A DNA stretch of 11,419 nt from Desulfobacterales bacterium (GCA_020345785.1 CP070771.1:641315-652733), one strand, 5' to 3'; shown: positions 1-6,621, counted from the stretch's first letter. Notes: generated by a model not told the origin, from the letters alone. Program-made: numbers and translations.

Positions 1-846
1 ACCGGTCAGGTCGAACTTCTCCAGCATGAAACGGTAAAAACGGTCGTCATCGAGATCCGCGCGCCTGGCGAGAAATTCGTTGCTGAGTGCACCTGCCGCA
101 TATACCGCCCGCGGCTTATCCGCAAAAACAGCCTCTTCAATAAGGTCGGCGATCAGCTCCGGACTGCTCGCTGAGCGATTCACAAATATCTTTGCCATGG
201 CCGCTTTGACGGTTTGATAAAACAATTTGTAGTCCTGATCCGTTCTTGCCAGCAGATCACCGGTCATCTTTTCGGCGATTTCACCGAATTCAGTGGCGAT
301 GGCGCCCGGCCGGATCGTCACCACCTTGATACCAAAAGGCGCAAGCTCGATGCGCAAGGCGTCCGTTATTCCTTCCACGGCAAATTTCGAAGATGCATAG
401 ACACCGCTGCCAGGAAAAGGAAATTTGCCGACAATGGAACTCAGGTTCACGATGACGCCCGCTCGCATCCTGCGCATGCCGGGCACACAGGCCTGGGTCA
501 CCCGCATCAGGGAGAACAGGTTTACCTCAAACAGGCGTTTGATTTTCTCCAGCGAAACATCCTCCAGTACTCCCCGGCTGCTATAGCCGGCATTATTGAT
601 GAGAATGGACACGGGCTGCTGTAATCCCGCGATGTAGCTGCAAAACGATTCTACGTCGGCAGGATCGGCCAGATCGACTTTTTGGGGCGTGATGTTGCGG
701 TTCTGCTCTGCCATGTCAATGAGGCGTTCCAGTCGCCGTGCCGCTGCGATCACGTTTATGCCCTTGCCGGCCAATCGCAGAGCCGTGACTTTTCCTATTC
801 CACTGCTGGCCCCTGTTACCACGGCGGTTTGTCTTTGGGCGTTCAT
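1..846 (-). CDS. Short-chain dehydrogenase/reductase (SDR), 3' end cut by window
   Basis: Classical SDR-type NAD(P)-dependent oxidoreductase; the substrate cannot be told from the sequence. The 282 codons present read without a stop and run off the left edge, so the C-terminus is missing. Seen: the Rossmann dinucleotide motif TGASSGIG at residues 11-18, the NNAG motif at 84-87, the catalytic Ser region (LSS, about 135-137), the catalytic Tyr150-x3-Lys154 (YASSK), and RPG at 179-181. The start ATG at 846 is supported by an AGGAGG Shine-Dalgarno five bases upstream. The gene is separated from the small gene at 954-1109 by a terminator, so it is probably transcribed on its own from the short gap, where I could not identify a convincing promoter. 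The family call is safe. The subgroup resembles cytosolic SDRs of about 280-300 residues, so only a short tail should be missing. Confidence 0.95.
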   Translation of the reverse strand, partial: MNAQRQTAVVTGASSGIGKVTALRLAGKGINVIAAARRLERLIDMAEQNRNITPQKVDLADPADVESFCSYIAGLQQPVSILINNAGYSSRGVLEDVSLEKIKRLFEVNLFSLMRVTQACVPGMRRMRAGVIVNLSSIVGKFPFPGSGVYASSKFAVEGITDALRIELAPFGIKVVTIRPGAIATEFGEIAEKMTGDLLARTDQDYKLFYQTVKAAMAKIFVNRSASSPELIADLIEEAVFADKPRAVYAAGALSNEFLARRADLDDDRFYRFMLEKFDLTG

Positions 847-904
847 GCGAACCTCCTGAATAATTTAGTATTTGCTGAGGCGATGCTTTCACCGTTGCGG
901 ATAG

Positions 905-932
905 AAAAAGGCGGCCTGGCAGCCGCCTTTTT
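905..932 (-). terminator. Rho-independent terminator of the 51-aa gene
   Basis: A perfect 11-bp inverted repeat (AAAAAGGCGGC / GCCGCCTTTTT) with a 6-base loop. On the minus strand the stem ends in a T run, and it lies 21 bases past the stop codon of the cysteine-rich small gene. The A/T ends make it bidirectional in principle, but no plus-strand gene is present to its left. Confidence 0.85.
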
Positions 933-953
933 AATTAAAGTGAATATTTCAGC

Positions 954-1109
954 TTACCCGCAGATTTGACAATCCTCAAGGCATCGCATGTAATCCCGGT
1001 CGCGTTTTTCGTCATCACCGTTATCGTTGACCCCGGGATCACCCCAGTATTTATTTATGCAATTGCTGATACAGCTTTGCTCGTCCTTGCTGATCTCGCG
1101 TTCTTTCAT
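954..1109 (-). CDS. Small cysteine-rich protein (51 aa) with paired CX3C motifs
   Basis: A 51-residue acidic, soluble peptide that I do not recognise. It has five cysteines in two clusters: C13-x3-C17 near the N-terminus, and C43-x3-C47-x2-C50 at the very C-terminus. They are separated by a hydrophilic, Asp/Lys/Arg-rich stretch with a WGDPG turn. Paired CX3C motifs suggest a helical hairpin held by disulfides, or binding of a metal or iron-sulfur cluster; this is inference only. Evidence that it is a real gene: an ATG with a GAGGTG Shine-Dalgarno at good spacing, and a strong intrinsic terminator right after the TAA stop. The stop codon of a preceding open frame (TGA at 1118-1120) touches its Shine-Dalgarno, which may indicate translational coupling or a broken upstream partner. 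No signal peptide is visible. Confidence 0.75.
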   Translation of the reverse strand: MKEREISKDEQSCISNCINKYWGDPGVNDNGDDEKRDRDYMRCLEDCQICG

Positions 1110-1117
1110 GTTGCACC

Positions 1118-1401
1118 TCACTCATCAAACTTGATAGAGTCAATATCAGGCAATACAGATATCCTAATCATTTTATTTCCGTTGGCAACCGCGTGAATTT
1201 CAACCTGACGCCGGCATTTCAGCAAAATCGAGCGTAACATCCTACAGACGGCCGTGTTTTGGTCACGCAAGCCGGTGGAGCGTACCTTCGCCGGACCAGC
1301 CGAAATCGGAATGCCGCCGCGCAGATTCGCTCTCCTTTAAAGGTTTCCAATTCACGGAATATTTCCTGAACTTTTTCAGCCAATGCAGCTGTCTTCCATA
1401 T
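1118..1401 (-). pseudogene. Possible decayed coding region, two overlapping open frames
   Basis: Two minus-strand frames look coding but neither has a proper start. The first continues in frame after the TGA at 1402-1404 of the next gene and stays open to a TGA at 1219-1221. Its first part (ALAEKVQEIFRELETFKGER) is amphipathic and plausible, while the rest is Arg-rich and implausible. The second frame is open from 1336 to its stop at 1118-1120, and its last 30 or so residues (ending IRISVLPDIDSIKFDE) look like real protein. A single frameshift near 1320-1340 would join the two. Alternatively, a 40-codon ORF from the ATG at 1240 could be expressed, but I see no good ribosome binding site. I do not recognise the protein. 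The call as a remnant is tentative. Confidence 0.35.
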
Positions 1402-1596
1402 TCAATCGTTGGGGTCCGGTTGACTCGCATTGAGCGCTTTTAGCTGCGTGAGCACGGCTTCATATTCATCTTCCAATTCGAAAAGCTCGGTCATAATAGG
1501 CGGTTTCACAGAATGGGCGGGAAGCCTTTTTTCGGTTTCCTTGATTTTGCGCTCAAGTTCGGCCAGTTTTTTTTCGAGTTTCTGTTTTAGGTCCAT
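1402..1596 (-). CDS. Small coiled-coil protein (64 aa), unknown function
   Basis: A 64-residue, highly charged protein. The first 25 or so residues are a Lys/Glu/Leu heptad-like helix (LKQKLEKKLAELERK). A Pro-containing break follows (residues 26-35), then a second acidic helix (ELFELEDEYEAVLTQLKAL) and a short polar tail. This predicts a helical hairpin or oligomerising coiled coil in the cytoplasm. The ATG at 1596 has a strong GGAGG Shine-Dalgarno seven bases upstream, which together with the amino-acid pattern makes a real gene likely. It is the first gene of a minus-strand run leading towards the decayed region and the cysteine-rich peptide. I do not recognise a named family, and no catalytic motif is present. 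Confidence 0.75.
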   Translation of the reverse strand: MDLKQKLEKKLAELERKIKETEKRLPAHSVKPPIMTELFELEDEYEAVLTQLKALNASQPDPND

Positions 1597-1860
1597 TTCA
1601 TTGCCTCCGTTAATTGACTCTGCTGTGTCATATTATCATATCAAGAAATTTTATTTAAATTTCAAGTGGAATGGTTCTTTGAAAATTGAATAAAGTTTTT
1701 AAATCGAAGATCCGGCGGATTAATTATTTTATCTCCATTCATATGCCAGCGGTATCGTTTAAGTTTTGGCCGCCAAAAAATATGCCCGCTGTACCGGTAA
1801 AACCTTTTCAATTCTCAATCGCACAGTTGCTTGCTTGTAAACGGAGTAAAAAAAAGTTGG

Positions 1861-1874
1861 TGGCAAGCTTGCCA
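1861..1874. promoter_or_regulatory. 14-bp perfect palindrome, possible operator
   Basis: TGGCAAGCTTGCCA reads the same on both strands and overlaps the candidate -35 box (1869-1874) of the selenoperoxiredoxin gene. That placement would suit a repressor or redox regulator. The role is inferred. Confidence 0.4.
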
Positions 1875-1897
1875 TATTCTGTTTAGATAGTTATTGT
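1869..1897 (+). promoter_or_regulatory. Candidate sigma-70-type promoter of the peroxiredoxin gene
   Basis: TTGCCA (1869-1874) and TATTGT (1892-1897) are separated by 17 bases, giving five and four matches to the consensus boxes. It lies about 100 bases before the start codon. The region from 1597 to 1980 otherwise holds no convincing gene; it is AT-rich, with short open frames lacking coding character. Confidence 0.35.
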
Positions 1898-1995
1898 TCC
1901 TATTACATCTGATAAGTGGCTGAAAAATGACAGTATTCGTGGTCACAAGCAGGCGCTTCAAGGATGAATAAGAAATCAAAATCCAGGAGGTTACT

Positions 1996-2469
1996 ATGGC
2001 TATTCAAGAAGGCAAGGCCGCTCCGGCATTCACTTTGCCCGACGCAAACGGCAAAAAGGTTTCATTGAGCGATTTCAAGGGGAAGAATGTCATCGTTTAC
2101 TTTTATCCCAAAGACAACACCTCCGGGTGAACCAAGGAAGCCGAGGGATTCCGTGACATGTATGGCGAATTCCAAAAACTTGATACGGTTATCTTGGGAA
2201 TTTCCCCCGACGATCAAGCATCTCATCAAAAATTCATTGAAGCTACCAAGGTTCGCTTTCCTTTGTTGTGCGACATGGACAAGAAAGTGATGACCAAGTA
2301 TGAAGCCTTCGGAGAAAAGAAAATGTACGGCAAGGTCACCATGGGTGTCATCCGATCCACCGTGTGGGTAGGACCCGACGGCAAGGTGAAAAAGCACTGG
2401 CGCAATGTCGCCAAGGCTGCAGACCATCCCGCCACGGTGCTGGAGACGCTGAAGTCAGAACTTGCCTAA
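1996..2469 (+). CDS. bcp: Selenocysteine-containing Bcp/PrxQ-type peroxiredoxin (TGA read as Sec)
   Basis: A thiol (here selenol) peroxidase that reduces H2O2 and organic hydroperoxides in the cytoplasm. Starting at the ATG with an AGGAGG Shine-Dalgarno upstream, the frame gives a full-length 157-residue Bcp protein only if the TGA at 2128-2130 (codon 45) is read through. That codon falls exactly at the peroxidatic residue: family members read YPKxxTPGCT, and here the sequence is YPKDNTSG-U-TKE. Protein homology continues in the same frame on both sides: an AxxFTLPDxNG N-terminus, then LGISPDD, FPLLCD, and VIRSTVWVGPDGKV. The usual resolving Cys five residues later is Glu50. The only Cys is C92, which might form a selenenylsulfide with Sec45 (inference). 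A naive annotation would keep only the fragment from the Met at 2158. Selenocysteine variants of peroxiredoxins are known in anaerobes. A nonsense mutation is the alternative, but the exact Cys position argues against it. The symbol denotes family membership. Confidence 0.88.
2146..2173 (+). promoter_or_regulatory. Candidate bacterial SECIS element
   Basis: A hairpin inside the coding sequence, just after the UGA. The upper stem CCGU/AUGG (2151-2154 with 2162-2165) closes a 7-base loop, GACAUGU, whose first base is G. The lower stem GGA-UU pairs with AA-UUCC (2168-2173), with a bulged U2170 and a two-base bulge (2166-2167). The loop begins 24 bases after the UGA, within the distance typical of bacterial SECIS elements read by SelB. 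Pairing was done by eye; the energy was not computed. Confidence 0.55.
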
Positions 2470-2486
2470 GGCGGTTGTCGACATTT

Positions 2487-2527
2487 TGCCAGACCCCGTT
2501 TTTCGATCGGTTAAACGGGGTTTGGCA
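2487..2527 (+). terminator. Terminator hairpin after the peroxiredoxin gene
   Basis: A 15-bp stem including one G-T pair (TGCCA-G-ACCCCGTTT with AAACGGGGT-T-TGGCA) and an 11-base loop, starting 17 bases after the TAA. The tail is AT-rich rather than a pure T run. It lies between convergent genes and may also end the acetyltransferase transcript. Confidence 0.7.
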
Positions 2528-2546
2528 TGTTATAGTTATATATTTG

Positions 2547-3062
2547 TCAATCATAGTGGATGAGGGAGGTGTCGATCCAGCCGTAATACTCAACCTCCAG
2601 CACCTCACCGGCAAACGGCAGGCGTTGGGTTCTGAGATAAACACCGTTTATTTTCGGATAAAAATGCCGGTATGGGTTCTGCTTGAGGACCTGAACGAGC
2701 ATTGTGTATATGTCGAAGTGACTAAACTGGCGGGTCAGCGTTGCAACCAACTGTCTGCCGATGCCCCGACGCTGGTAATTTTTCATCACATACAACGTGT
2801 AAATTTCACCAGTGTAGATCGCGTCAGCATGCCTCTCGTAGCCGCCGGTCGCAAAACCGACCACGCGGCCGTTGTCTTCGGCGACGCAACTGAGGACCTG
2901 TCTGCTATCCAGCTCTTTTAAAAACGCCTGTTCATGTCGGTCCACCGACATGGAGAATAAATAATCAAACGGCAATATATTGAGGTAGGTATCCCGCCAT
3001 GTTTGCACGTATATACAGGACATGGAATGCGCATCAGATTTTTGGGAGGGTCGAATCTTCAT
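2547..3062 (-). CDS. GNAT-family N-acetyltransferase
   Basis: A 171-residue GNAT protein that would transfer an acetyl group from acetyl-CoA to an unknown amine. It opens with the typical MKIRP..D strand. Motif A is clear: strand EIYTLYV (about 86-92) followed by the pyrophosphate-binding loop Q97-R-R-G-I-G102 and the helix RQLVATL. The later stretch with NPYRHFYPKINGVYL (motif B region, paralleling xNxxAxxFYxKxGF) completes the fold. I chose the ATG at 3062 because GNAT proteins usually start this way. An upstream in-frame TTG at 3077 would add five residues, and the ribosome binding site is weak for both. The gene is convergent with the peroxiredoxin gene and divergent from the FHA gene, so it is probably a single-gene unit. 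Confidence 0.9.
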   Translation of the reverse strand: MKIRPSQKSDAHSMSCIYVQTWRDTYLNILPFDYLFSMSVDRHEQAFLKELDSRQVLSCVAEDNGRVVGFATGGYERHADAIYTGEIYTLYVMKNYQRRGIGRQLVATLTRQFSHFDIYTMLVQVLKQNPYRHFYPKINGVYLRTQRLPFAGEVLEVEYYGWIDTSLIHYD

Positions 3063-3093
3063 CAATGCCTGCTGCAACCGATTTATATCAATT

Positions 3094-3122
3094 ATTATAA
3101 TGCTGATTGCAGAAATTGGAAA
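3094..3122 (-). promoter_or_regulatory. Candidate promoter of the acetyltransferase gene
   Basis: On the minus strand, TTTCCA (3117-3122) and a perfect TATAAT (3094-3099) are 17 bases apart. They lie about 30 bases before the ATG at 3062, in the AT-rich divergent gap. Confidence 0.5.
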
Positions 3123-3234
3123 TTATTTTATGCCAATATCATGAACAATAATTCTCAAGTTTCTTTGATAAAATGCCGATGACTGATAATTAGAAAAGCC
3201 AGATAAAAATATAGCATTCCCTAAGAGAATAGTG

Positions 3235-4065
3235 ATGCCGACATTAACATTAAAATTTAAAGATAAATGGCTTGGAAATTACACGCTCCAAAAGGGCATC
3301 TCATTAAAGATCGGCCGACAACATAAGAATGATGTTGTCATCCAGGACATGGCTGTGTCAGGGCATCATGCAAAAATCGACTCGGTAGGTGATGGGTTTG
3401 TACTCATCGACCTGCAAAGCAAAAATGGCTCTTTTGTCAACGAGCAACTTACAAACTCCCACTGGTTGGTAGACGGAGACATTATCAACATCGGAGAGCA
3501 TTCGCTCATCTTCAACTATTCCGACGGAGAGAACGTACCCGAAAACGAGAACGATCAATTGGAAAGAACCATTATCCTGGATACAAGTCAGTATCGGAAT
3601 CGGATGAGAAAAAGCAATCCGACCAGAAGTATTATTAACGTTGCAGGTTTTTGGGATAAGCATCCCCATCGCAACCTCAGGGAGGATAAGGGGCCCGGCA
3701 TTGCAATGCAACCCGCCATCAGAAAGCAAGCACCGATCGGACTCCTAAAATATCTGGCCGGTGGAAGCGGCGAAGTTGATCTTGATAGAAGGTACACCAC
3801 CATCGGGAAGCATCCGACCTCGGATATTGTGATCAGGGGGCTGTTCGTCGGACAGACCGTGGTCACCATCAAAAAACAACCTGATGGTTTCCACCTGTGC
3901 TATGTCGGCGGCTTCACCAAACCAAAGGTCAATCAAAAAGTCATAAAAAAATCAATCCTACTCAAGCATGAGGATGTCATTGATATTGGTTCGACCCGGC
4001 TGCAATTTCTAAATGGAAAGGCATCCAAGCAAGAGATCCCACCCGAAAACGGGTGGCATCACTAG
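3235..4065 (+). CDS. Tandem FHA-domain protein (276 aa)
   Basis: Cytoplasmic protein with a phosphothreonine-binding FHA domain at residues 1-95. The key positions are present: G27-R28 (KIGRQ), S42-x-x-H45 (VSGHH), and N64-G65 in SKNGSFVN. A polar linker of about 80 residues follows, including an ERTIILD segment. Residues about 178-262 form a second FHA-like repeat (TTIGKHPTSDIVI, then DVIDIGSTRLQFLN) in which Arg is Lys192 and the Ser-His and Asn-Gly pairs are missing, so it probably cannot bind phosphopeptide. No membrane segment or kinase domain is present, and no Ser/Thr kinase or phosphatase is visible in the window. The ATG at 3235 has an AAGAGA-like Shine-Dalgarno; a GTG directly before it is possible. 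It lies 140 bases before the NERD gene and may act with it. Confidence 0.88.
   Translation: MPTLTLKFKDKWLGNYTLQKGISLKIGRQHKNDVVIQDMAVSGHHAKIDSVGDGFVLIDLQSKNGSFVNEQLTNSHWLVDGDIINIGEHSLIFNYSDGENVPENENDQLERTIILDTSQYRNRMRKSNPTRSIINVAGFWDKHPHRNLREDKGPGIAMQPAIRKQAPIGLLKYLAGGSGEVDLDRRYTTIGKHPTSDIVIRGLFVGQTVVTIKKQPDGFHLCYVGGFTKPKVNQKVIKKSILLKHEDVIDIGSTRLQFLNGKASKQEIPPENGWHH
4035..4060 (+). other. Hairpin at the end of the FHA gene
   Basis: CCACCCG (4039-4045), an AAAA loop and CGGGTGG (4050-4056), with GAT/ATC pairing outside one C-C mismatch. It ends just before the TAG stop. No T run follows, so it is a weak terminator or an mRNA-end structure at best. Confidence 0.4.
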
Positions 4066-4118
4066 GACTCAATGGGCAGCGTAAAAGCAGACGAGCGCCG
4101 CCCAATATCACGTGGAAG

Positions 4119-4147
4119 TTGAAATCGCCCGCGGCGCGAATTAAAGT
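4119..4147 (+). promoter_or_regulatory. Candidate promoter of the NERD-DUF4870 pair
   Basis: TTGAAA (4119-4124) and TAAAGT (4142-4147) with a 17-base spacer, about 60 bases before the TTG start. If real, the NERD gene is not fully dependent on transcription from the FHA gene. Confidence 0.35.
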
Positions 4148-4205
4148 TTTTCCTTGATATGCAATTCCCCAAAAACGATGATCGTCGAACAACAGGAGTA
4201 CTGTT

Positions 4206-5120
4206 TTGAAACCTGCGCTTATTTTAATACCTGCCATTTCGCTTTTAGGTGCGACGGCAGTATATGTTTTAATGTTGTACATAGTTCGAACCTTTTGGAG
4301 ATCAAAAAAACGAGGTGCTCTTTTTACGCAGGATTTTTTGAGAACACCCGGCCAATCATCCGGTGAAAAAATTGATTGTCTCAATGAAAATACTGGACGC
4401 CATGCAGCCTTGCTGATCACGCTGCCCTTGTTCTTATGTTCAATTTATTTTGCGCACCGCTACTTTTACAGAAATGAAATGAATCCCATCCTTGTACAAA
4501 TCGTTGTACTGACCGGTGTCGGTTTCATGGTCTATTTCCTGGTGCGAACGGTGAAATTGGCCATGGAACGTCGCATTTTGCAGCGGGAATATGAAGGCAG
4601 AATGGCCGTCGGTAGAGAACTCGACCAGCTCGTTCCGGAGGGCCATCACGTCTATCATGATGTCCCGGCCGAAAATTCCAACATAGACCATATTGTCGTG
4701 GGACGTTCGGGAATTTTTGCTGTTGAAACCAGTACGCGCTCAAAACCCGCCGCCTCGAACCGCACGGAAGATGCCACCGTCGAATATAATGGAAAAATAC
4801 TTATATTCCCCAATGGCGATGATTGTAACACCATAGCGGAAGCAGAACGTCAGGCCTCCTGGATCTCAGATTGGATCGTCAGAGCTACTGGCGAACAGGT
4901 CGCTGCCAGGGCCATTGTCGCGCTGCCCGACTGGTTTGTAAAAAGAACGTCCGCCGACGGCATTTCCGTGGTTAACCCGAAACAGTTCCCATCCCTTTTC
5001 AAACATATCAAACCGAGATTCCTCACGGATGAAACGATTAACCGTATCGTGGATCAGCTTGAACAAAAATGTCGCAATGTGAAACCGGCCTCTGAATCAC
5101 AGGATGAGGAGCTGTCATAA
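4206..5120 (+). CDS. Membrane-anchored NERD-domain protein, degenerate catalytic motif
   Basis: 304 residues with hydrophobic helices at about 3-27, 67-83 and 96-114, then a cytoplasmic NERD domain (nuclease-related, restriction-endonuclease-like fold) from about 131 to 245. Seen: GRELDQLVPEGHHVYHDVP, then NIDHIVVGRSGIFAVET and, later, ARAIVALPDWFVKR and VVNPKQF. In NERD and related nucleases the metal site is an Asp plus E-x-K. Here D161 and E174 are kept, but the Lys position is Ser176 (ETST), so nuclease activity may be lost or changed. The start is TTG at 4206, chosen because AGGAG lies seven bases upstream and no ATG fits. The gene ends 28 bases before the DUF4870 gene, suggesting one transcript. 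NERD proteins are proposed nucleases; the function here is unknown. Confidence 0.87.
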   Translation: MKPALILIPAISLLGATAVYVLMLYIVRTFWRSKKRGALFTQDFLRTPGQSSGEKIDCLNENTGRHAALLITLPLFLCSIYFAHRYFYRNEMNPILVQIVVLTGVGFMVYFLVRTVKLAMERRILQREYEGRMAVGRELDQLVPEGHHVYHDVPAENSNIDHIVVGRSGIFAVETSTRSKPAASNRTEDATVEYNGKILIFPNGDDCNTIAEAERQASWISDWIVRATGEQVAARAIVALPDWFVKRTSADGISVVNPKQFPSLFKHIKPRFLTDETINRIVDQLEQKCRNVKPASESQDEELS

Positions 5121-5148
5121 ACTCCAACGTACACTCAACGGGGCATGA

Positions 5149-6381
5149 ATGCCGGAAGATCGTCAATACAAAATTGTTTTCTACGGCAGGATTTTAGAAG
5201 GATTGGACGTCGGTGAGGTCAAAAAAAGACTGGCCGCACTGCTTAAAGCCGATAGCAAAAAAATCGACCGGCTTTTTACCGAAGCGCCGATAACGATTAA
5301 GAAGGACATCGATTACCCGACGGCCAGCAAATTCAAAGAGCAGATGCGCGCGGCCGGCGCTGTCTGCGAAATCGAGCGCACAGCCGGTGAAACTGCTGAA
5401 GTCAAACCGCCGCCGCTCGTTTCGCGGAGTCAGCCGCCTGTTTCGGCCGATATTCGAACCGCCGCTGCGGCTTCTGCCGCGCCCACAATCCGCCCCGCAA
5501 AGATATGGTATATCATCGCAGTGTTATTGCTTTTCGTCCCCGGGATGGTCGCCGGGATCAAGATGGCTGTCACAATATTCTCGCATTTGACATCCGGGAT
5601 CGAATTCACGGCGCCGGGTGTGACGGAAGTCACCGTCAGCCGGCCCGACAATTACATTATCTGGTACACCACCGATGACGGAAGGTCTTACCACAGGGAA
5701 ATACCGCAGGATATTAAAATAACGGTCTATGATCAACGTTTGAAGCGCTTCATTGAAGTAACCCCCCCCAAGTGGGACAGCAAAGAGACGGTGGCCAATG
5801 TCAAACGACAGTCAATCGCCGAAATTGTAATCGACCGGCCTGGAATTTACAAAATTGAAGTCAGCGGAAATTTTCCCGAATCCGATCTCATTTGGCGGCG
5901 ATCACTTCTCGCGGACTTTTTCACGAACTTCGTGTTACCGATTCTGGTCGGCCTTTTGGGCTTTGGCGCCGGCCTGACCATGGCGGTTGTTGTCTTCGTC
6001 AAGCGCTCAAAGCATAGATATCGCGCCGATCCGGCGGCGCTGTCAAAAAAAGAAGAACGCCAATGGGCCATGTTCAGCCATATAGGAACGTTTGCGGCCT
6101 TCGTGGTACCCTTTGGCAATATCATCGCGCCGTTGATTATCTGGCAGATTAAGAAAGATGAATCTTCCTTCGTGGCTCAGCACAGCAAGGAATCATTGAA
6201 TTTTCAAATCTCTTTGATGATTTACAGTCTTGCCTCAACCCTGCTGGTGTTGCTCATCATTGGTATTTTTCTGCTGATCGGATTGCTTGTCTTCAACATC
6301 ATTGCCGTTATCATCGCCGGCGTAGGAGCGAATGAAGGCGAACACTACAGATACCCGATGACGATCCGATTTTTTAAATGA
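5149..6381 (+). CDS. Three-part membrane protein with C-terminal DUF4870 (Tic20-like) domain
   Basis: A 410-residue protein of unknown function. Residues about 6-77 form a small cytoplasmic alpha/beta domain (YKIVFYGRIL, later KFKEQMRAAGAVCEIE) of a kind found at the N-terminus of some proteobacterial membrane proteins. A Pro/Ala-rich linker follows (about 86-115), then a membrane helix at about 118-140. Next is a probably extracytoplasmic beta-rich domain (about 150-245, with PDNYIIWYTT and PGIYKIEVSG) and a second helix at about 261-285. The C-terminus (about 300-410) is a DUF4870 domain: EERQWAMFSHIGTFA, NIIAPLIIWQIKKDES, HSKESLNFQ, then two hydrophobic helices and GEHYRYPMTIRF. The ATG at 5149 is preceded only by a weak GGGG element. 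It is probably co-transcribed with the NERD gene. Confidence 0.85.
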   Translation: MPEDRQYKIVFYGRILEGLDVGEVKKRLAALLKADSKKIDRLFTEAPITIKKDIDYPTASKFKEQMRAAGAVCEIERTAGETAEVKPPPLVSRSQPPVSADIRTAAAASAAPTIRPAKIWYIIAVLLLFVPGMVAGIKMAVTIFSHLTSGIEFTAPGVTEVTVSRPDNYIIWYTTDDGRSYHREIPQDIKITVYDQRLKRFIEVTPPKWDSKETVANVKRQSIAEIVIDRPGIYKIEVSGNFPESDLIWRRSLLADFFTNFVLPILVGLLGFGAGLTMAVVVFVKRSKHRYRADPAALSKKEERQWAMFSHIGTFAAFVVPFGNIIAPLIIWQIKKDESSFVAQHSKESLNFQISLMIYSLASTLLVLLIIGIFLLIGLLVFNIIAVIIAGVGANEGEHYRYPMTIRFFK

Positions 6382-6424
6382 TAAACTTTGACCACATCTG
6401 GGTTTGATCTGTCTGGTTTGACGC

Positions 6425-6452
6425 GCATGTGAGCGATTCATCAATCGCATGC
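6425..6452 (+). other. Hairpin downstream of the DUF4870 gene
   Basis: GCGATT (6433-6438), a CATC loop and AATCGC (6443-6448), extended by GCAT/ATGC (6425-6428 with 6449-6452) across a four-base bulge. It is followed by an AT-rich stretch but no clean T run. It may be a terminator of the FHA-NERD-DUF4870 unit, located 44 bases after its last stop codon. Confidence 0.4.
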
Positions 6453-6572
6453 ATATTGTATTATTCAGCCGGATGGGGTAAGGGTTGCTATGCAGGCAGA
6501 GACAAACAGACCATAAAAATAAGCCAAAATTCTTTATTAGCGGTTAAAAATCAAAGGGGTATTTACTAATAA

Positions 6573-6621
6573 TCAGGTTGAGGGAGTCCCGATTCCCCAC
6601 CCCGACGGGATTTCAGGTTGA
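6573..6621. repeat. 9-bp direct repeat flanking a GC-rich hairpin before surE
   Basis: TCAGGTTGA occurs at 6573-6581 and 6613-6621. Between the copies, TCCCG (6587-6591) can pair with CGGGA (6606-6610). This is the leader region of surE, so it could be a binding site or mRNA structure. Function unknown. Confidence 0.35.

Noticed and set aside
214..624. Plus-strand open frame opposite the SDR gene
   Set aside because: It is antisense to a clear dehydrogenase and has no protein-like character or ribosome binding site.
1402..1404. The TGA ending the 64-aa gene, followed by a 60-codon open frame, as a second selenocysteine codon
   Set aside because: No redox motif or Cys-aligned position surrounds it, and the extension becomes Arg-rich and implausible. 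A normal stop followed by decayed sequence is simpler.
2364..2921. Plus-strand open frame spanning the peroxiredoxin end and the acetyltransferase
   Set aside because: It overlaps two well-supported genes in other frames and crosses the terminator hairpin.
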